A stretch of 64,000 bases of DNA, from the NCBI RefSeq assembly GCF_023746615.1, contig NZ_CP082276.1, positions 434,001-498,000 of the forward strand, read 5' to 3'. The notes beneath the pieces are model-generated. The model was not told the DNA's origin. It searched no databases and saw only the letters and a program-made list of their open reading frames with translations. Source of the stretch: Grimontia kaedaensis. GTDB taxonomy: Bacteria; Pseudomonadota; Gammaproteobacteria; Enterobacterales; Vibrionaceae. Of this stretch, positions 8,427 through 17,074 are shown piece by piece. A program made the position numbers and the translations under genes. Position 1 is the first letter of the stretch. The number at the start of each line of letters is the position of its first letter.

Positions 8427-9413
8427 ATGTATCAGGACGAAATCATCATCGATGGACTGCAGTACTGCCTCTGGGACAGAGCGTACTTTGAATCGCTCAA
8501 ACAAAGCGGAGTGACTGCGGTTCATGTGACCTTGGTGTACCACGAGACTGCGCGTGAAACACTGACCCGTTTTGCCGAGTGGAACTTACACTTCGAGCGA
8601 AACAGCGATTTGATCATGCCTGTTATGTCTATGGATGACGTTTTCAAGGCGAAACGTGAAGGCAAAGTGGGGATCTTCTTTGGCGCCCAGAATTGCTCGC
8701 CGATCGACGATGAAATCGGCCTGATTGAGGTGATGCGTAAGCTTGGCCTTTTGATTATGCAGTTGACCTATAACAACCAGAGCTTGCTGGCGACGGGGTG
8801 TTACGAGCAGGAAGACAGCGGTGTGACTCGCTTTGGCAAGCAAGCTATCGCAGAGATGAACCGTGTTGGCATGATCGTCGATATGTCTCATAGCTCTGAA
8901 CGTTCAACGCTAGAAGCGATTGAGCTGTCCTCCCGCCCTATCTGTATAAGCCATGCAAACCCACAGCGTGCTCATCCTGCACTTCGCAATAAGTCGGATG
9001 AAGTGATCCGCGCCTTATGCGAAAGAGGTGGTTTGCTTGGCTTCAGTCTTTACCCTTTCCACCTTCCTGGCGGCAGCGATTGCAGCCTGGAAGACTTTTG
9101 CCGAATGGTCGCAGATACTGCTGAGATGGTGGGTGTAGAACACCTCGCTATTGGCAGTGACCTTTGTCAAAACCAGCCACAGAGCGTTCTCGAATGGATG
9201 CGAAATGGCAGATGGTCAAAAAGCCTCGATTATGGAGAAGGCTCGGCTTCAAACGCTGGCTGGCCCGCGGCTTTGCCGTGGTTCCCGGAGACCAGCGGGT
9301 TAAAAAATATTTATCAGGGATTGCGCGAAATTGGATTCAGTGAACAGGAAGTGGCAGGGATACTCGGCCGCAATTGGCTCACTTTTTTGGAAGATGGCTT
9401 AAAGCCGGAATAA
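8427..9413 (+). CDS. M19 (membrane dipeptidase)-like protein lacking part of the metal site
   Basis: A 328-residue homologue of the M19/renal-dipeptidase family. The overall fold markers are there: VDMSH (His155), CISHANPQRAHP (His176) and the late IGSDL. However, the first zinc-binding HxD of typical members (DGHND) is here DGLQY (residues 9-13), and the bridging Glu position (GxEG) reads GAQN with Gln88. The binuclear zinc centre is therefore incomplete and a classical dipeptidase reaction is doubtful. I believe similar M19-like proteins occur in betaine and dimethylglycine catabolic clusters of marine and soil bacteria, in line with the BCCT transporter gene that follows. Cytoplasmic, no signal peptide despite the family name. 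Confidence 0.8.
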   Translation: MYQDEIIIDGLQYCLWDRAYFESLKQSGVTAVHVTLVYHETARETLTRFAEWNLHFERNSDLIMPVMSMDDVFKAKREGKVGIFFGAQNCSPIDDEIGLIEVMRKLGLLIMQLTYNNQSLLATGCYEQEDSGVTRFGKQAIAEMNRVGMIVDMSHSSERSTLEAIELSSRPICISHANPQRAHPALRNKSDEVIRALCERGGLLGFSLYPFHLPGGSDCSLEDFCRMVADTAEMVGVEHLAIGSDLCQNQPQSVLEWMRNGRWSKSLDYGEGSASNAGWPAALPWFPETSGLKNIYQGLREIGFSEQEVAGILGRNWLTFLEDGLKPE

Positions 9414-9505
9414 ATCTAAAAACATTTCGCGAGGCGGGATAACCCGCTCACAAGGAGCAAGGTTCTTGGACGCTGGTTCAGGAGCTAACGACAACGTGGA
9501 GACAG

Positions 9506-11080
9506 ATGATGTCTGAATTACTCAATGCAGAGAAGACAAGCACTGTAAATAAGGAACAAAGTGTCTGGGTGAAACTGGGTCTTGATAATCCGGTTTTTTG
9601 GATGAGCGGCGGTTTTCTCACGCTGTTTGTGGTGACAGCGCTTGTTGATAACAAGCTTCTGTCTTCGCTGGTTAATACTGGCTTCAGTTGGAGTGTGTCC
9701 TTCTTTGGCCCTTACTGGCAGTTGCTATTGTTGGCAACGTTTTTAATTGGCCTTGCACTGGCGTTCAGCCCAGGTACCGGCAAAGTGCGCTTAGGTGCGA
9801 TGGACAAGCCCGAAATGGAAGGCTTCAAATGGCTGGCAATCATTCTTTGTACCCTTTTGGCCGGCGGCGGTGTCTTCTGGGCGGCAGCAGAGCCGATTGC
9901 TCACTTCGTTAATCCTCCTCCGCTATATGGCGTGCCAGAAGGCAATATACAGCGTCAGGCATTTAATGCATTGGCACAGTCCTTCATGCACTGGGGTTTC
10001 CTTGCCTGGGCCATCCTCGGCACCCTAACCACCATTGTGCTCATGCACCTGCACTATGACAAAGGGCTGCCACTGAAGCCACGTACTCTGCTTTACCCGG
10101 TATTTGGTGAGCGTGCCATGACAGGTATGTTTGGTGCCCTGATTGATGCTTGCTGCATCATTGCGGTTGCAGCGGGAACCATTGGACCAATTGGTTTCCT
10201 TGGCCTGCAAATCAGCTATGCACTGAACGCATTGTTCGCATTACCTGATGGTTTCACGACCCAATTCATCATCATCCTCTGTGCAATCGCTATCTACACC
10301 ATTTCAGCATTGAGTGGCGTCAACCGAGGTATCCAGATCCTGAGCCGTTACAACGTGATTCTGGCTGTGGGCCTTATGGCTTATATCCTTTTGGTTGGCC
10401 CAACTGATTTTATTATCAATGGTTACCTGCAAGGCGTAGGCACCATGGTCGACAACTTCATTCCTATGGCTACCTTCCGTGGCGATATGGGTTGGCTGAG
10501 CTGGTGGACAGTATTCTTCTGGGGTTGGTTCCTTGGCTACGGTCCAATGATGGCCATCTTTATTGCGCGTATCTCACGCGGCAGAACGATTCGCCAACTG
10601 GTCACCACGATCAGCATCATTGCACCGCTTATCACCTGCTTCTGGTTCACCATTGTGGGGGGCTCGGGTCTGGCTTTTGAAATGGCAGAACCTGGCTCAG
10701 TTAGTCAGGCATTTGAAGGCTTTAACCTGCCAGCATCATTGCTTGCAATCACTCAGCAACTGCCTTTCCCCATGCTGATTTCCATTCTGTTCCTCATCCT
10801 CACCACGGTGTTCATTGTTACTACGGGTGACTCCATGACTTACACCATCAGTGTGGTGATCAGCGGTGACCTCAACCCCAATGGTCTGATGCGCACCTTC
10901 TGGGGTGTCATGATGGGGGCTACCGCCATCATTCTTATCTCTCTAGGCTCTGGCGGTGTGTCTGCACTTCAATCCTTCATTGTTATCACTGCGGTGCCGG
11001 TATCACTCATCCTGCTGCCATCACTGTGGAATGGTCCGAAAATCGCTCTGCAAATGGCGAAAGACCAAGGACTGGATTAA
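9506..11080 (+). CDS. BCCT-family transporter (betaine/choline/carnitine type)
   Basis: A 524-residue, strongly hydrophobic protein of about 12 membrane segments. Loop and helix motifs of the BCCT family are clear: FWAAAEPIAHF near residue 120, and the conserved cytoplasmic stretch FFWGWFLGYGPM followed by FIARISRGRTIRQL near residue 350. BCCT proteins import quaternary ammonium or sulfonium compounds by ion symport or exchange. It lies 92 bases after the M19-like gene in the same orientation. As the only transporter in the operon it most likely brings in the substrate. The start may be this ATG or the next codon (MM). Confidence 0.93.
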   Translation: MMSELLNAEKTSTVNKEQSVWVKLGLDNPVFWMSGGFLTLFVVTALVDNKLLSSLVNTGFSWSVSFFGPYWQLLLLATFLIGLALAFSPGTGKVRLGAMDKPEMEGFKWLAIILCTLLAGGGVFWAAAEPIAHFVNPPPLYGVPEGNIQRQAFNALAQSFMHWGFLAWAILGTLTTIVLMHLHYDKGLPLKPRTLLYPVFGERAMTGMFGALIDACCIIAVAAGTIGPIGFLGLQISYALNALFALPDGFTTQFIIILCAIAIYTISALSGVNRGIQILSRYNVILAVGLMAYILLVGPTDFIINGYLQGVGTMVDNFIPMATFRGDMGWLSWWTVFFWGWFLGYGPMMAIFIARISRGRTIRQLVTTISIIAPLITCFWFTIVGGSGLAFEMAEPGSVSQAFEGFNLPASLLAITQQLPFPMLISILFLILTTVFIVTTGDSMTYTISVVISGDLNPNGLMRTFWGVMMGATAIILISLGSGGVSALQSFIVITAVPVSLILLPSLWNGPKIALQMAKDQGLD

Positions 11081-11177
11081 TCGTCGTGAATTGATAGTTA
11101 CGAGGCAAATATGGGACAGCATGAATAACGCTGTCCCCGAATAATCAACAATGCAAAGCGTTTGTAGGTGTGGCGTC

Positions 11178-12884
11178 ATGAATGCAAAAACTGCTATGGA
11201 AAGTGTAACTATGCTGCGTGATCCGGCTGTAGTGATGGATCCCTATCGATTGGGTGCGATGCATCAAACCCGTCTTAGTTTCGTGCGTAGTTTGTTGAGA
11301 AAAATGGAGTCTGAGCAGTGGAAGATTGAATGCGTTCAGTGGGACATTGCTGCGGAAGGATTTGGAACTGCAGTCTATGAGCTGTTGACACCAAATGGGG
11401 TTTATCAACTGGTTGTTTTTTCAACGGCAATTGCTGATGAAGAGCGCAATGACCGTGTTATAGCGGAAAAGTGGGACGTGACCATGGCGCTGGTCAAGGG
11501 ACGGGTTGATCAGAGTGAACTGGAGCGTTTGCGTCAGAATGTTCCGCTGCAGGAAGCAGGGAGAAATACCACTCAGGTACTTGTGTTATCCCGGGCTAAC
11601 AAGAGCGTGCGCGTGTTTGAACATCTGATTGATGCGTTGTCGCTTGGGCAACAACCTGACGCTCAGGAAATCGCAAATGTGGGGTACATCCTCCGCACCA
11701 CTGCTGTTTATGGCAATGGTAAATTTGGGATTGCGGACTTTGAAACGCTGAATGAAAACCCAGATTTCCGTCTCTCATTCAGTGCGCAGATGTGTGCGGT
11801 TTATATACTCCGCGAGTTTAGCCTGGACTGGGTTCATTTTCTGGCGAAGCAAAAAGGCGGCGTTCATGCGACTACCTTGTCGCCTGAGTTACAGCGCTAT
11901 ATTGGGGTTGGTAATGCCACCGGTTTGGGTATGGCACCTTACCTTATTCGTCACCCAAGAGTGGTAGACAATTGGTTGACTCACCGAGAAATGGCGTTGG
12001 CGGCTGTATCGCAGCAACCTATCTGCGAAGAGAGCGCAGTAAGAGTGTTGCTTTTATTGCGTAAAGCGAGAAAGCACCTGCAAGAAGTCGTCACCATTGA
12101 CGAGCACCAGAAAGGTTTAAACGCTCAGAGTGTGGATGAACTTCCATCCCTGGAGCACGACATTGTGATGCTTTCCAACACAAGCGCGAGCTGGGCTGAC
12201 GTCATTTCTGTGGCAGAAAAATACTCTTTCGAAACACAGGAAATTTTGGTCACTTGTTTGCTCGAAACATTCCCTGACGTTGTTGATCCCTTTTGTAATG
12301 AAATGAATGCCGATGAGTCTTTATCACTGACACCAGGCATTAAAGTGTCGACCATGATTTCTTTATTGGAAACGCGTTATAAGTGGGCTTTAGACATCGA
12401 TTTTTCTAAGCCAGATAATCAATATTGGTTCTGGTACCGTTCACAGGATAAAGAAGAACCTCGTATGGCGGTGCGAGGTGAGGAGCCAGGAGAAGAGAGA
12501 GAACTGGGGCTCGACGTCGGCAGGCAGGCTTCAAGGTTATACCATGCGCTGAAAAAAGCGGATGCAACAACGTCTCTGGCAGAATTTTTACTGGAAAACT
12601 CAGGTTTCAGAATGATTGCCCGCCGTATTTGGACGCTTGGCAATTGTCTTATGGGTGATATTCAAATCAATGCGTTGGCGAAAAATGTGTTACCGATGCA
12701 TCTGCTTCGATGCAAGCTTTCGATGTTCGGCGCCACCAAGTTCGATCCCCGCTCTGATCGGTGGGTGAGAGTGACGCTTTTCCAGGGCGCACCGACGTTT
12801 TCGGAACTGGGTAATGACCCGAATACTGACTCTTGGCTGTTTCCTGTTTTAACCTCATCTTCAGAGCAAGGGGATGGGCTATGA
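11178..12884 (+). CDS. large soluble protein of unknown function in the catabolic operon
   Basis: A 568-residue protein starting MNAKTAMESVTMLRDPAV after TAGGTG; upstream in-frame ATG at 11151 has no ribosome site. I do not recognise any domain. It lacks a signal peptide, membrane helices, P-loop, Rossmann glycine pattern or cysteine clusters, and is mixed alpha/beta in composition. Notable stretches are DPYRLGAMHQTRLSFVR at the N-terminus, GNATGLGMAPYLIRHPRVV near residue 265 and an acidic-basic segment GEEPGEERELGLDVGRQ near residue 440. Its stop overlaps the next start by four bases (ATGA), so the two products are probably made in fixed ratio and may form a complex. Position suggests an enzyme or accessory factor of the operon's pathway. 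Confidence 0.8.
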   Translation: MNAKTAMESVTMLRDPAVVMDPYRLGAMHQTRLSFVRSLLRKMESEQWKIECVQWDIAAEGFGTAVYELLTPNGVYQLVVFSTAIADEERNDRVIAEKWDVTMALVKGRVDQSELERLRQNVPLQEAGRNTTQVLVLSRANKSVRVFEHLIDALSLGQQPDAQEIANVGYILRTTAVYGNGKFGIADFETLNENPDFRLSFSAQMCAVYILREFSLDWVHFLAKQKGGVHATTLSPELQRYIGVGNATGLGMAPYLIRHPRVVDNWLTHREMALAAVSQQPICEESAVRVLLLLRKARKHLQEVVTIDEHQKGLNAQSVDELPSLEHDIVMLSNTSASWADVISVAEKYSFETQEILVTCLLETFPDVVDPFCNEMNADESLSLTPGIKVSTMISLLETRYKWALDIDFSKPDNQYWFWYRSQDKEEPRMAVRGEEPGEERELGLDVGRQASRLYHALKKADATTSLAEFLLENSGFRMIARRIWTLGNCLMGDIQINALAKNVLPMHLLRCKLSMFGATKFDPRSDRWVRVTLFQGAPTFSELGNDPNTDSWLFPVLTSSSEQGDGL

Positions 12885-13594
12885 TCCAGGTCTCTCACAA
12901 TGAGTTGGTGGGGCTATGTACCAAGGCTTTCGATGCGTTGAAACACCCCCATGGTGAGTCAGATACTATCGCAGAGACTGTCGTTGATCTGGAAATGGCC
13001 GGGTTGAATGGTGTTTCGATGTTTGTAGATGCTTTACCTACCTTAGATGAAGAGCGAGAGGCGCATGCTCCGCAGTGCGACATCAGCGATGGAAGTATCT
13101 TAGTTAACCTTCATGGTGGCAGTTTGTTTTGCCACTTGCCCGCTTTGATTGATGTGGCAGTTGAAAGGTTGATTGGCTTCCCGCAGGTGTCTATGTCAGT
13201 CAAAGATTGCCGCAACCGCTGGCTGGCATTTGGTGAGCTTCTCAAACTCGCAGGTAAAGGGCTATCAGTGCGTGTTCGCTGGCACAGGAATGACTCGCCG
13301 GATGATATCGAGTGCATTCTGAATGCGGGCTCCCGGTATCCTGATATTTACCTTCAAAAGGAGCTGGGTCTCGAGGAAAACAGCATGCAGATAGAGTTAA
13401 GTCTGGCCCCTTTTTCTGCCTCCAACAATGCATCGGTACCAACGATTTCTGGTCATGAGCAAAATGAAGCGGCAAACTCCGCATGGGAGCAGGGAATTAG
13501 TGTTCGCCTGAGTAATTGGGAGGCGTTAAAACACTACGCATCAAGACTGTTGGTTGAAGACAGTGAACGCTCAATGCGAGGTGCGGGGGAATAA
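12881..13594 (+). CDS. unknown protein, possibly DUF3726-like, last gene of the operon
   Basis: A 237-residue protein starting at the ATG that overlaps the previous stop (AAGGGG ribosome site before it). Its first 45 residues, NELVGLCTKAFDALKHPHGE followed by AETVVDLEMAGLNGV, recall the N-terminal helices of the DUF3726 family and, more distantly, of malate/L-lactate dehydrogenase-like (Ldh_2) proteins. The rest is unfamiliar. No cofactor motif is visible. The name is tentative. The TAA stop sits inside the stem of the terminator that closes the operon. Confidence 0.75.
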   Translation: MIQVSHNELVGLCTKAFDALKHPHGESDTIAETVVDLEMAGLNGVSMFVDALPTLDEEREAHAPQCDISDGSILVNLHGGSLFCHLPALIDVAVERLIGFPQVSMSVKDCRNRWLAFGELLKLAGKGLSVRVRWHRNDSPDDIECILNAGSRYPDIYLQKELGLEENSMQIELSLAPFSASNNASVPTISGHEQNEAANSAWEQGISVRLSNWEALKHYASRLLVEDSERSMRGAGE

Positions 13595-13626
13595 AATTAC
13601 CCCGATGAAAACATCGGGGTAATTTT
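13593..13626. terminator. bidirectional terminator, end of the catabolic operon
   Basis: Perfect 15-bp inverted repeat with an AAAA loop, an ACCCCGATG core and A/T-rich outer stem, giving T-rich 3' ends on both strands. It starts at the stop codon of the last operon gene and ends two bases before the stop of the convergent protease gene. Confidence 0.88.
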
Positions 13627-13628
13627 AA

Positions 13629-15182
13629 TTAACGCAGAATCCAGGCGTCTTGCCAGTTAGTACCGACACCTGGCTCATAGGCGCTTGGGGTTGCGCCGCA
13701 CCAAAGATTATAAGGCCAAGGCTTACACTCGTACGTTGACCCGCCATTACTAACAAACTCACCAGCCGAGTATGACGTGCCTGCCACATAGCTGTCTGAG
13801 CCAATTGGTGGCTCTGGTGTTACTGGTGGTTCAGGTTCAACCGGTGGTTGTACTGGTGGTTCAACAGGATTGACGGGACCACAGTCAGCAATGCCAACTT
13901 CTTCCCATACGCCCCATTGGCCGCTATTGGACGGATGCTCACCTTGTGTCCACCACTTAGCTCTCCAGATCTTACCGTCCCATATGATAGTGTCACCCGG
14001 CAGATAAACGGTGCTCTTCTGCCAGTCGTCCGGACATAATCCGATTGAGTCCTTCACATTGGCGGAAACATTGGCTCGATATTCCGTGGTGGTTTTATCT
14101 ATTTCAAATGTCATTGTGGCTTTTGCTGTGCCGGCTTGTGACGCACCAAATTCTATAGCTACGAGACAGAAGTCTTCACCATTGAGCGTAGTGCTAGAAC
14201 ATCGATCATCAGTGATCACGGGAGCGTTGGCAACACCTGCGCCCGAAACATCTAAGCGTTCAAAAGTGAAAGGCGCAAATCCGGTATTGCGAACGATGAA
14301 GGTATGCTGCTTTGTTTCGCCTACAACAAAGTCTTCCAGTACTTCATTTTCTTGAAAGCTCAAGCTTACTTTGTCGTCGATACCGTAAATGGTGTCGTTG
14401 ATGAACTGGCGGAGTGCTGCCACGTCACTGTAAACGCCGTATTTATTTGGACGGGCACAACCTATCCCCCAACTGACAATACCTAGCTGTGTAGTGACAC
14501 CACCTCGGTTGACAACAATCGGACCGCCGCTGTCACCTTGACATGAGTCAATGCCACCTTGCGGCACCCCTGCACAGAAGGAGACATCGCCCACTGAGGT
14601 ATAGTTGCCACCAGATTGACGACAGACTGCATCAGAAACCAAAGGCACGTCTACTTCCTGCAAAACAGAAGGAGAGCTTCCCCCCTCTGAGGTTCGGCCT
14701 AATCCAGCTACCGTCAAAAAATCACCATCAGAGACATATTGGTAAAGTGATCCATCGGCAATCTCTACTGGTGTCAGGCCAGCTGGAACATCGGTGAGCT
14801 TAAGTAGAGCGATGTCATTCGAAAGGTTGCGGGTATTAAAATTCGGGTGAACATAGATTTGCGACACATTCACGCGAACACCATCGGTTCCGTTGTAGCG
14901 ATAACCACCGATCTTAACGTCAATATCGTTTGGTGCATCATTGTTGACACAATGCGCAGCAGTGAGCACAAATCCTTTACCGATATAACTGGCACCACAG
15001 AAAGAGCGGTTACTGTATGAGTTCACAATCTGTGTGTAGAACTTCCAATCAGCAGGGTTAGCATCTACGCCACCCACGATGCGTGGAGATACTTCAGCAG
15101 GGTCCTGATTGATTGTCTCAGCAGCTAATAGGCAAGGTGACATCAGTGTCATGGCAAGCGCCATTGTTATTTTGTTTTTCAA
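13629..15182 (-). CDS. secreted trypsin-like serine protease with C-terminal carbohydrate-binding modules
   Basis: A 517-residue secreted S1 protease. I start it at a TTG (complement of 15180-15182) because AAGGAG lies seven bases before it and it gives a clean signal peptide, MKNKITMALAMTLMSPCLLA; the ATG 33 bases upstream would prefix eleven polar residues. The zymogen is cut at R34/IVGG. The triad is His77 (TAAHC), Asp123 (NDIALL) and Ser218 (GDSGGP), with Asp212 giving trypsin-like Lys/Arg specificity. A beta-rich domain at about 270-380 follows, then two CBM5/12-like chitin-binding modules (WDGKIWRAKWWTQGEHP; a final YECKPWP...W copy) joined by a Pro/Val/Glu linker. Resembles the VesA/B/C-type proteases of Vibrio, with type II secretion likely. 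Confidence 0.92.
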   Translation of the reverse strand: MKNKITMALAMTLMSPCLLAAETINQDPAEVSPRIVGGVDANPADWKFYTQIVNSYSNRSFCGASYIGKGFVLTAAHCVNNDAPNDIDVKIGGYRYNGTDGVRVNVSQIYVHPNFNTRNLSNDIALLKLTDVPAGLTPVEIADGSLYQYVSDGDFLTVAGLGRTSEGGSSPSVLQEVDVPLVSDAVCRQSGGNYTSVGDVSFCAGVPQGGIDSCQGDSGGPIVVNRGGVTTQLGIVSWGIGCARPNKYGVYSDVAALRQFINDTIYGIDDKVSLSFQENEVLEDFVVGETKQHTFIVRNTGFAPFTFERLDVSGAGVANAPVITDDRCSSTTLNGEDFCLVAIEFGASQAGTAKATMTFEIDKTTTEYRANVSANVKDSIGLCPDDWQKSTVYLPGDTIIWDGKIWRAKWWTQGEHPSNSGQWGVWEEVGIADCGPVNPVEPPVQPPVEPEPPVTPEPPIGSDSYVAGTSYSAGEFVSNGGSTYECKPWPYNLWCGATPSAYEPGVGTNWQDAWILR

Positions 15183-15417
15183 TTGTTGCTCCTTGGTTTT
15201 CAAAGCGAGCGTCATGCTCCCCTAAAAGGAAGCAACGGCCTTTATTTGCTAACAAGTTGCAAAGTAAGAGTCTTTTTTGTTTGCGAGTGACTCTCAATTT
15301 TCACGATCGATTGTTATTGCAAATTTCGTGGTAAGGAGAGGAGGCATCAAATGACAATCAAATTATCAATTGCGAAAGTGGAAGGCTTTTCAGGAGAAAT
15401 GGGACAGAAATGCGAAT

Positions 15418-15440
15418 AAAAAAGCCCCGGTAGGGGCTTA
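15418..15440 (-). terminator. terminator of efpL
   Basis: AGCCCC/GGGGCT hairpin followed on the reverse strand by six T residues, 18 bases after the efpL stop codon. Confidence 0.8.
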
Positions 15441-15458
15441 TCGGAAACGCCTATCGAA

Positions 15459-16034
15459 TTATTTGGAATCTACGCGATTCATGAATTTGTGCTCCGCTGT
15501 ATTAACGCGGATTTTGTCGCCAGGCGCCACGTATTCTGGTACTTGAACAACCAGACCTGTAGCCAGGGTTGCTGGCTTGGTACGTGCACTTGCGGACGCA
15601 CCTTTGATAGACGGTGAAGTCTCGGTGATGACCAGATCCACAGCAGATGGTAATTCCAGAGCCACAGGTTTACCGCTCACAGCCAGTACCTGAATGCCTT
15701 TGGTTTCTTCAGTGATGAACAGCAGTTCTTCTTCGATATCATCCTTGTTGAAGTGGTAAGGCGTGTAGTCTTCGGAATCCATGAACACGTACTCGCTGCC
15801 ATCAATATAAGAGAAGTCAGCGGGGTGACGGCTGAAATCCGCCAAGGTAATCATGTCGTCTGCTTTAAAGCTTTCGTCAACTTTCGCGCCGGTTGCTACA
15901 TCGTATAAACGCATACGGAAAAGGCTGTTGCCCGCACGGCCGCTCGGAGTCAGCTTAGCAATGTCTTTAACTGCCAGTACTTTACCGTTGCGTTCAATAA
16001 CGGCGTTCTTTTTAATTTCACTTGCCTTAGGCAT
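15459..16034 (-). CDS. efpL: elongation factor P-like protein EfpL (YeiP)
   Basis: A 191-residue EF-P paralogue starting MPKASEIKKNAVIERNGKVL. Three domains are expected: KOW-like residues 1-65, then two OB folds, with the family-typical stretch SYIDGSEYVFMDSEDYTPY near residue 85 and ASARTKPATL near 150. The domain I loop tip reads SGRAGN with Arg33, the arginine that marks EfpL and replaces the modified lysine of EF-P. EfpL helps ribosomes through difficult, especially proline-containing, sequences. An ATG two codons upstream is possible, but the MPKA start matches the family. Confidence 0.95.
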   Translation of the reverse strand: MPKASEIKKNAVIERNGKVLAVKDIAKLTPSGRAGNSLFRMRLYDVATGAKVDESFKADDMITLADFSRHPADFSYIDGSEYVFMDSEDYTPYHFNKDDIEEELLFITEETKGIQVLAVSGKPVALELPSAVDLVITETSPSIKGASASARTKPATLATGLVVQVPEYVAPGDKIRVNTAEHKFMNRVDSK

Positions 16035-16129
16035 GGTCACTGTTCCAGTAGAATAACTGATGCGAAAATATCACGAATCCTAATTTTGGCAAGTGACAGC
16101 ATGTATCATCAGTGAAGAATGAGATGCTA

Positions 16130-16394
16130 GGGGCTGTTGACCTTTGGTGATGATTTTTTGCAGCCGTTTGTGGGGATTTTATGCAAGGCAGAGGCTTCGA
16201 TGTGTAGCTGGCCTACATGAGAAGCCGATAACGCAGCAGAAATTCCCCACAAAGGCTGCCCGAAGGGTTCAGCTCTAAGCGTTTTATGCTTTGTTGAGGT
16301 GTATTTGCTTAGAATGACTAGGCGGCACACACCTCGCCGCGCCTAAAACGCTTATAGCTAGAACAAAATTTAACCACCAAAGGTCAACAGCCCC
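16130..16394. repeat. MITE-like repeat, copy 1 (265 bp)
   Basis: A 265-bp element with perfect terminal inverted repeats of at least 20 bp beginning GGGGCTGTTGACCTTTGGTG, flanked by TA on both sides (16128-16129 and 16395-16396), consistent with a TA target duplication. A copy over 90 percent identical by eye lies at 44657-44920. It encodes no transposase. Nested inverted repeats inside (16193-16228 around GGCTTC...GAAGCC; 16277-16287 with 16345-16355; GCAGCC...GGCTGC) would give a multi-hairpin RNA or DNA fold. A reverse-strand frame of 67 codons within it recurs in the other copy and is an accident of the repeat. It sits between efpL and the NUDIX promoter, ending 32 bases before the NUDIX start. 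Confidence 0.88.
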
Positions 16395-16426
16395 TATTTA
16401 ATGGTTCAAGACGGAATAGCAGAACA

Positions 16427-16960
16427 ATGATTAAACAGCTCGGTACTAAAGTGGTTTACCAAAACAAATGGATGACTGTGCGTGAAGACAAAATCCTTCG
16501 CCCTAGCGGCGCAGAGGGTATCTATGGTGTGGTAGATAAACCTGATTGCGCCGTGATCATGGCGATTGATAATGGACAGATTCACCTAGTCCAGCAGTTT
16601 CGCTATACCGTCCAACAGCGTTGTTGGGAGTTACCGCAAGGCGCGTGGGAATCCCGTCCGGATGCTGATCATCTTGAATTGGCAAAAGGTGAGCTTCGTG
16701 AAGAAACGGGAATGGATGCCAAAGAGATGGTTTATGTCGGCGCACATTACATTGCCTATGGGTTTCTAAATCAAACCTGCCACATTTATCTTGCCAGCGG
16801 TCTGACTGATGTGGGCAAGTTGTTGGATGCGGAGGAAGAAGACCTGATTTCGCGTCCTTTCCCTGTTCATGAGTTTGAGCGCATGATAGTAGATGGAGAG
16901 ATAAAGGATAACGTTACGGTTGCTGCTTATGGGTTGGCAAAACTGAAAAAACTAGTTTGA
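16427..16960 (+). CDS. NUDIX hydrolase (ADP-ribose pyrophosphatase-like)
   Basis: A 177-residue NUDIX protein. The Nudix box is in GAWESRPDADHLELAKGELREETGM (about residues 67-92; quoted in two parts: GAWESRPDAD and AKGELREETGM), with the metal-binding EExG intact. The usual Arg of the R-E-U-x-E-E core is Gly here and a few extra residues lie in the loop, so it is a slightly unusual member. The upstream LVQQFRYTVQQRCWELPQG fits nucleotide-sugar/ADP-ribose hydrolases of the NudF/NudE type. Substrate not determinable. The MITE-like repeat ends just before it, so its promoter may lie in or beyond the repeat. Confidence 0.88.
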   Translation: MIKQLGTKVVYQNKWMTVREDKILRPSGAEGIYGVVDKPDCAVIMAIDNGQIHLVQQFRYTVQQRCWELPQGAWESRPDADHLELAKGELREETGMDAKEMVYVGAHYIAYGFLNQTCHIYLASGLTDVGKLLDAEEEDLISRPFPVHEFERMIVDGEIKDNVTVAAYGLAKLKKLV

Positions 16961-17036
16961 ATGATGATTTTATAGAAAAATGTTTTTTTATAATAAATGA
17001 TTGAAAAATAAAGACCGAAAAATTCATATGACGACG

Positions 17037-17074
17037 GATAAATGACGCGACTATTGATTTTTGCGTCATTTATC
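17037..17074. terminator. hairpin after the NUDIX gene
   Basis: A 12-bp perfect inverted repeat with a 14-base loop, 76 bases after the NUDIX stop in a 339-base gap. There is a T-run inside the loop but none right after the stem, so it may be a weak terminator or an operator for the receptor operon. Nothing else recognisable lies at 16961-17299; no Fur box was seen before the TonB receptor. Confidence 0.45.

Noticed and set aside
9506..11080. Naming the transporter BetT, CaiT or DddT
   Set aside because: Family membership is clear but substrate-defining residues cannot be judged by eye.
16127..16330. Reverse-strand frame inside the repeat, recurring at 44569-44856
   Set aside because: It exists because the repeat does; it spans inverted repeats, has no ribosome site and its end differs between copies.
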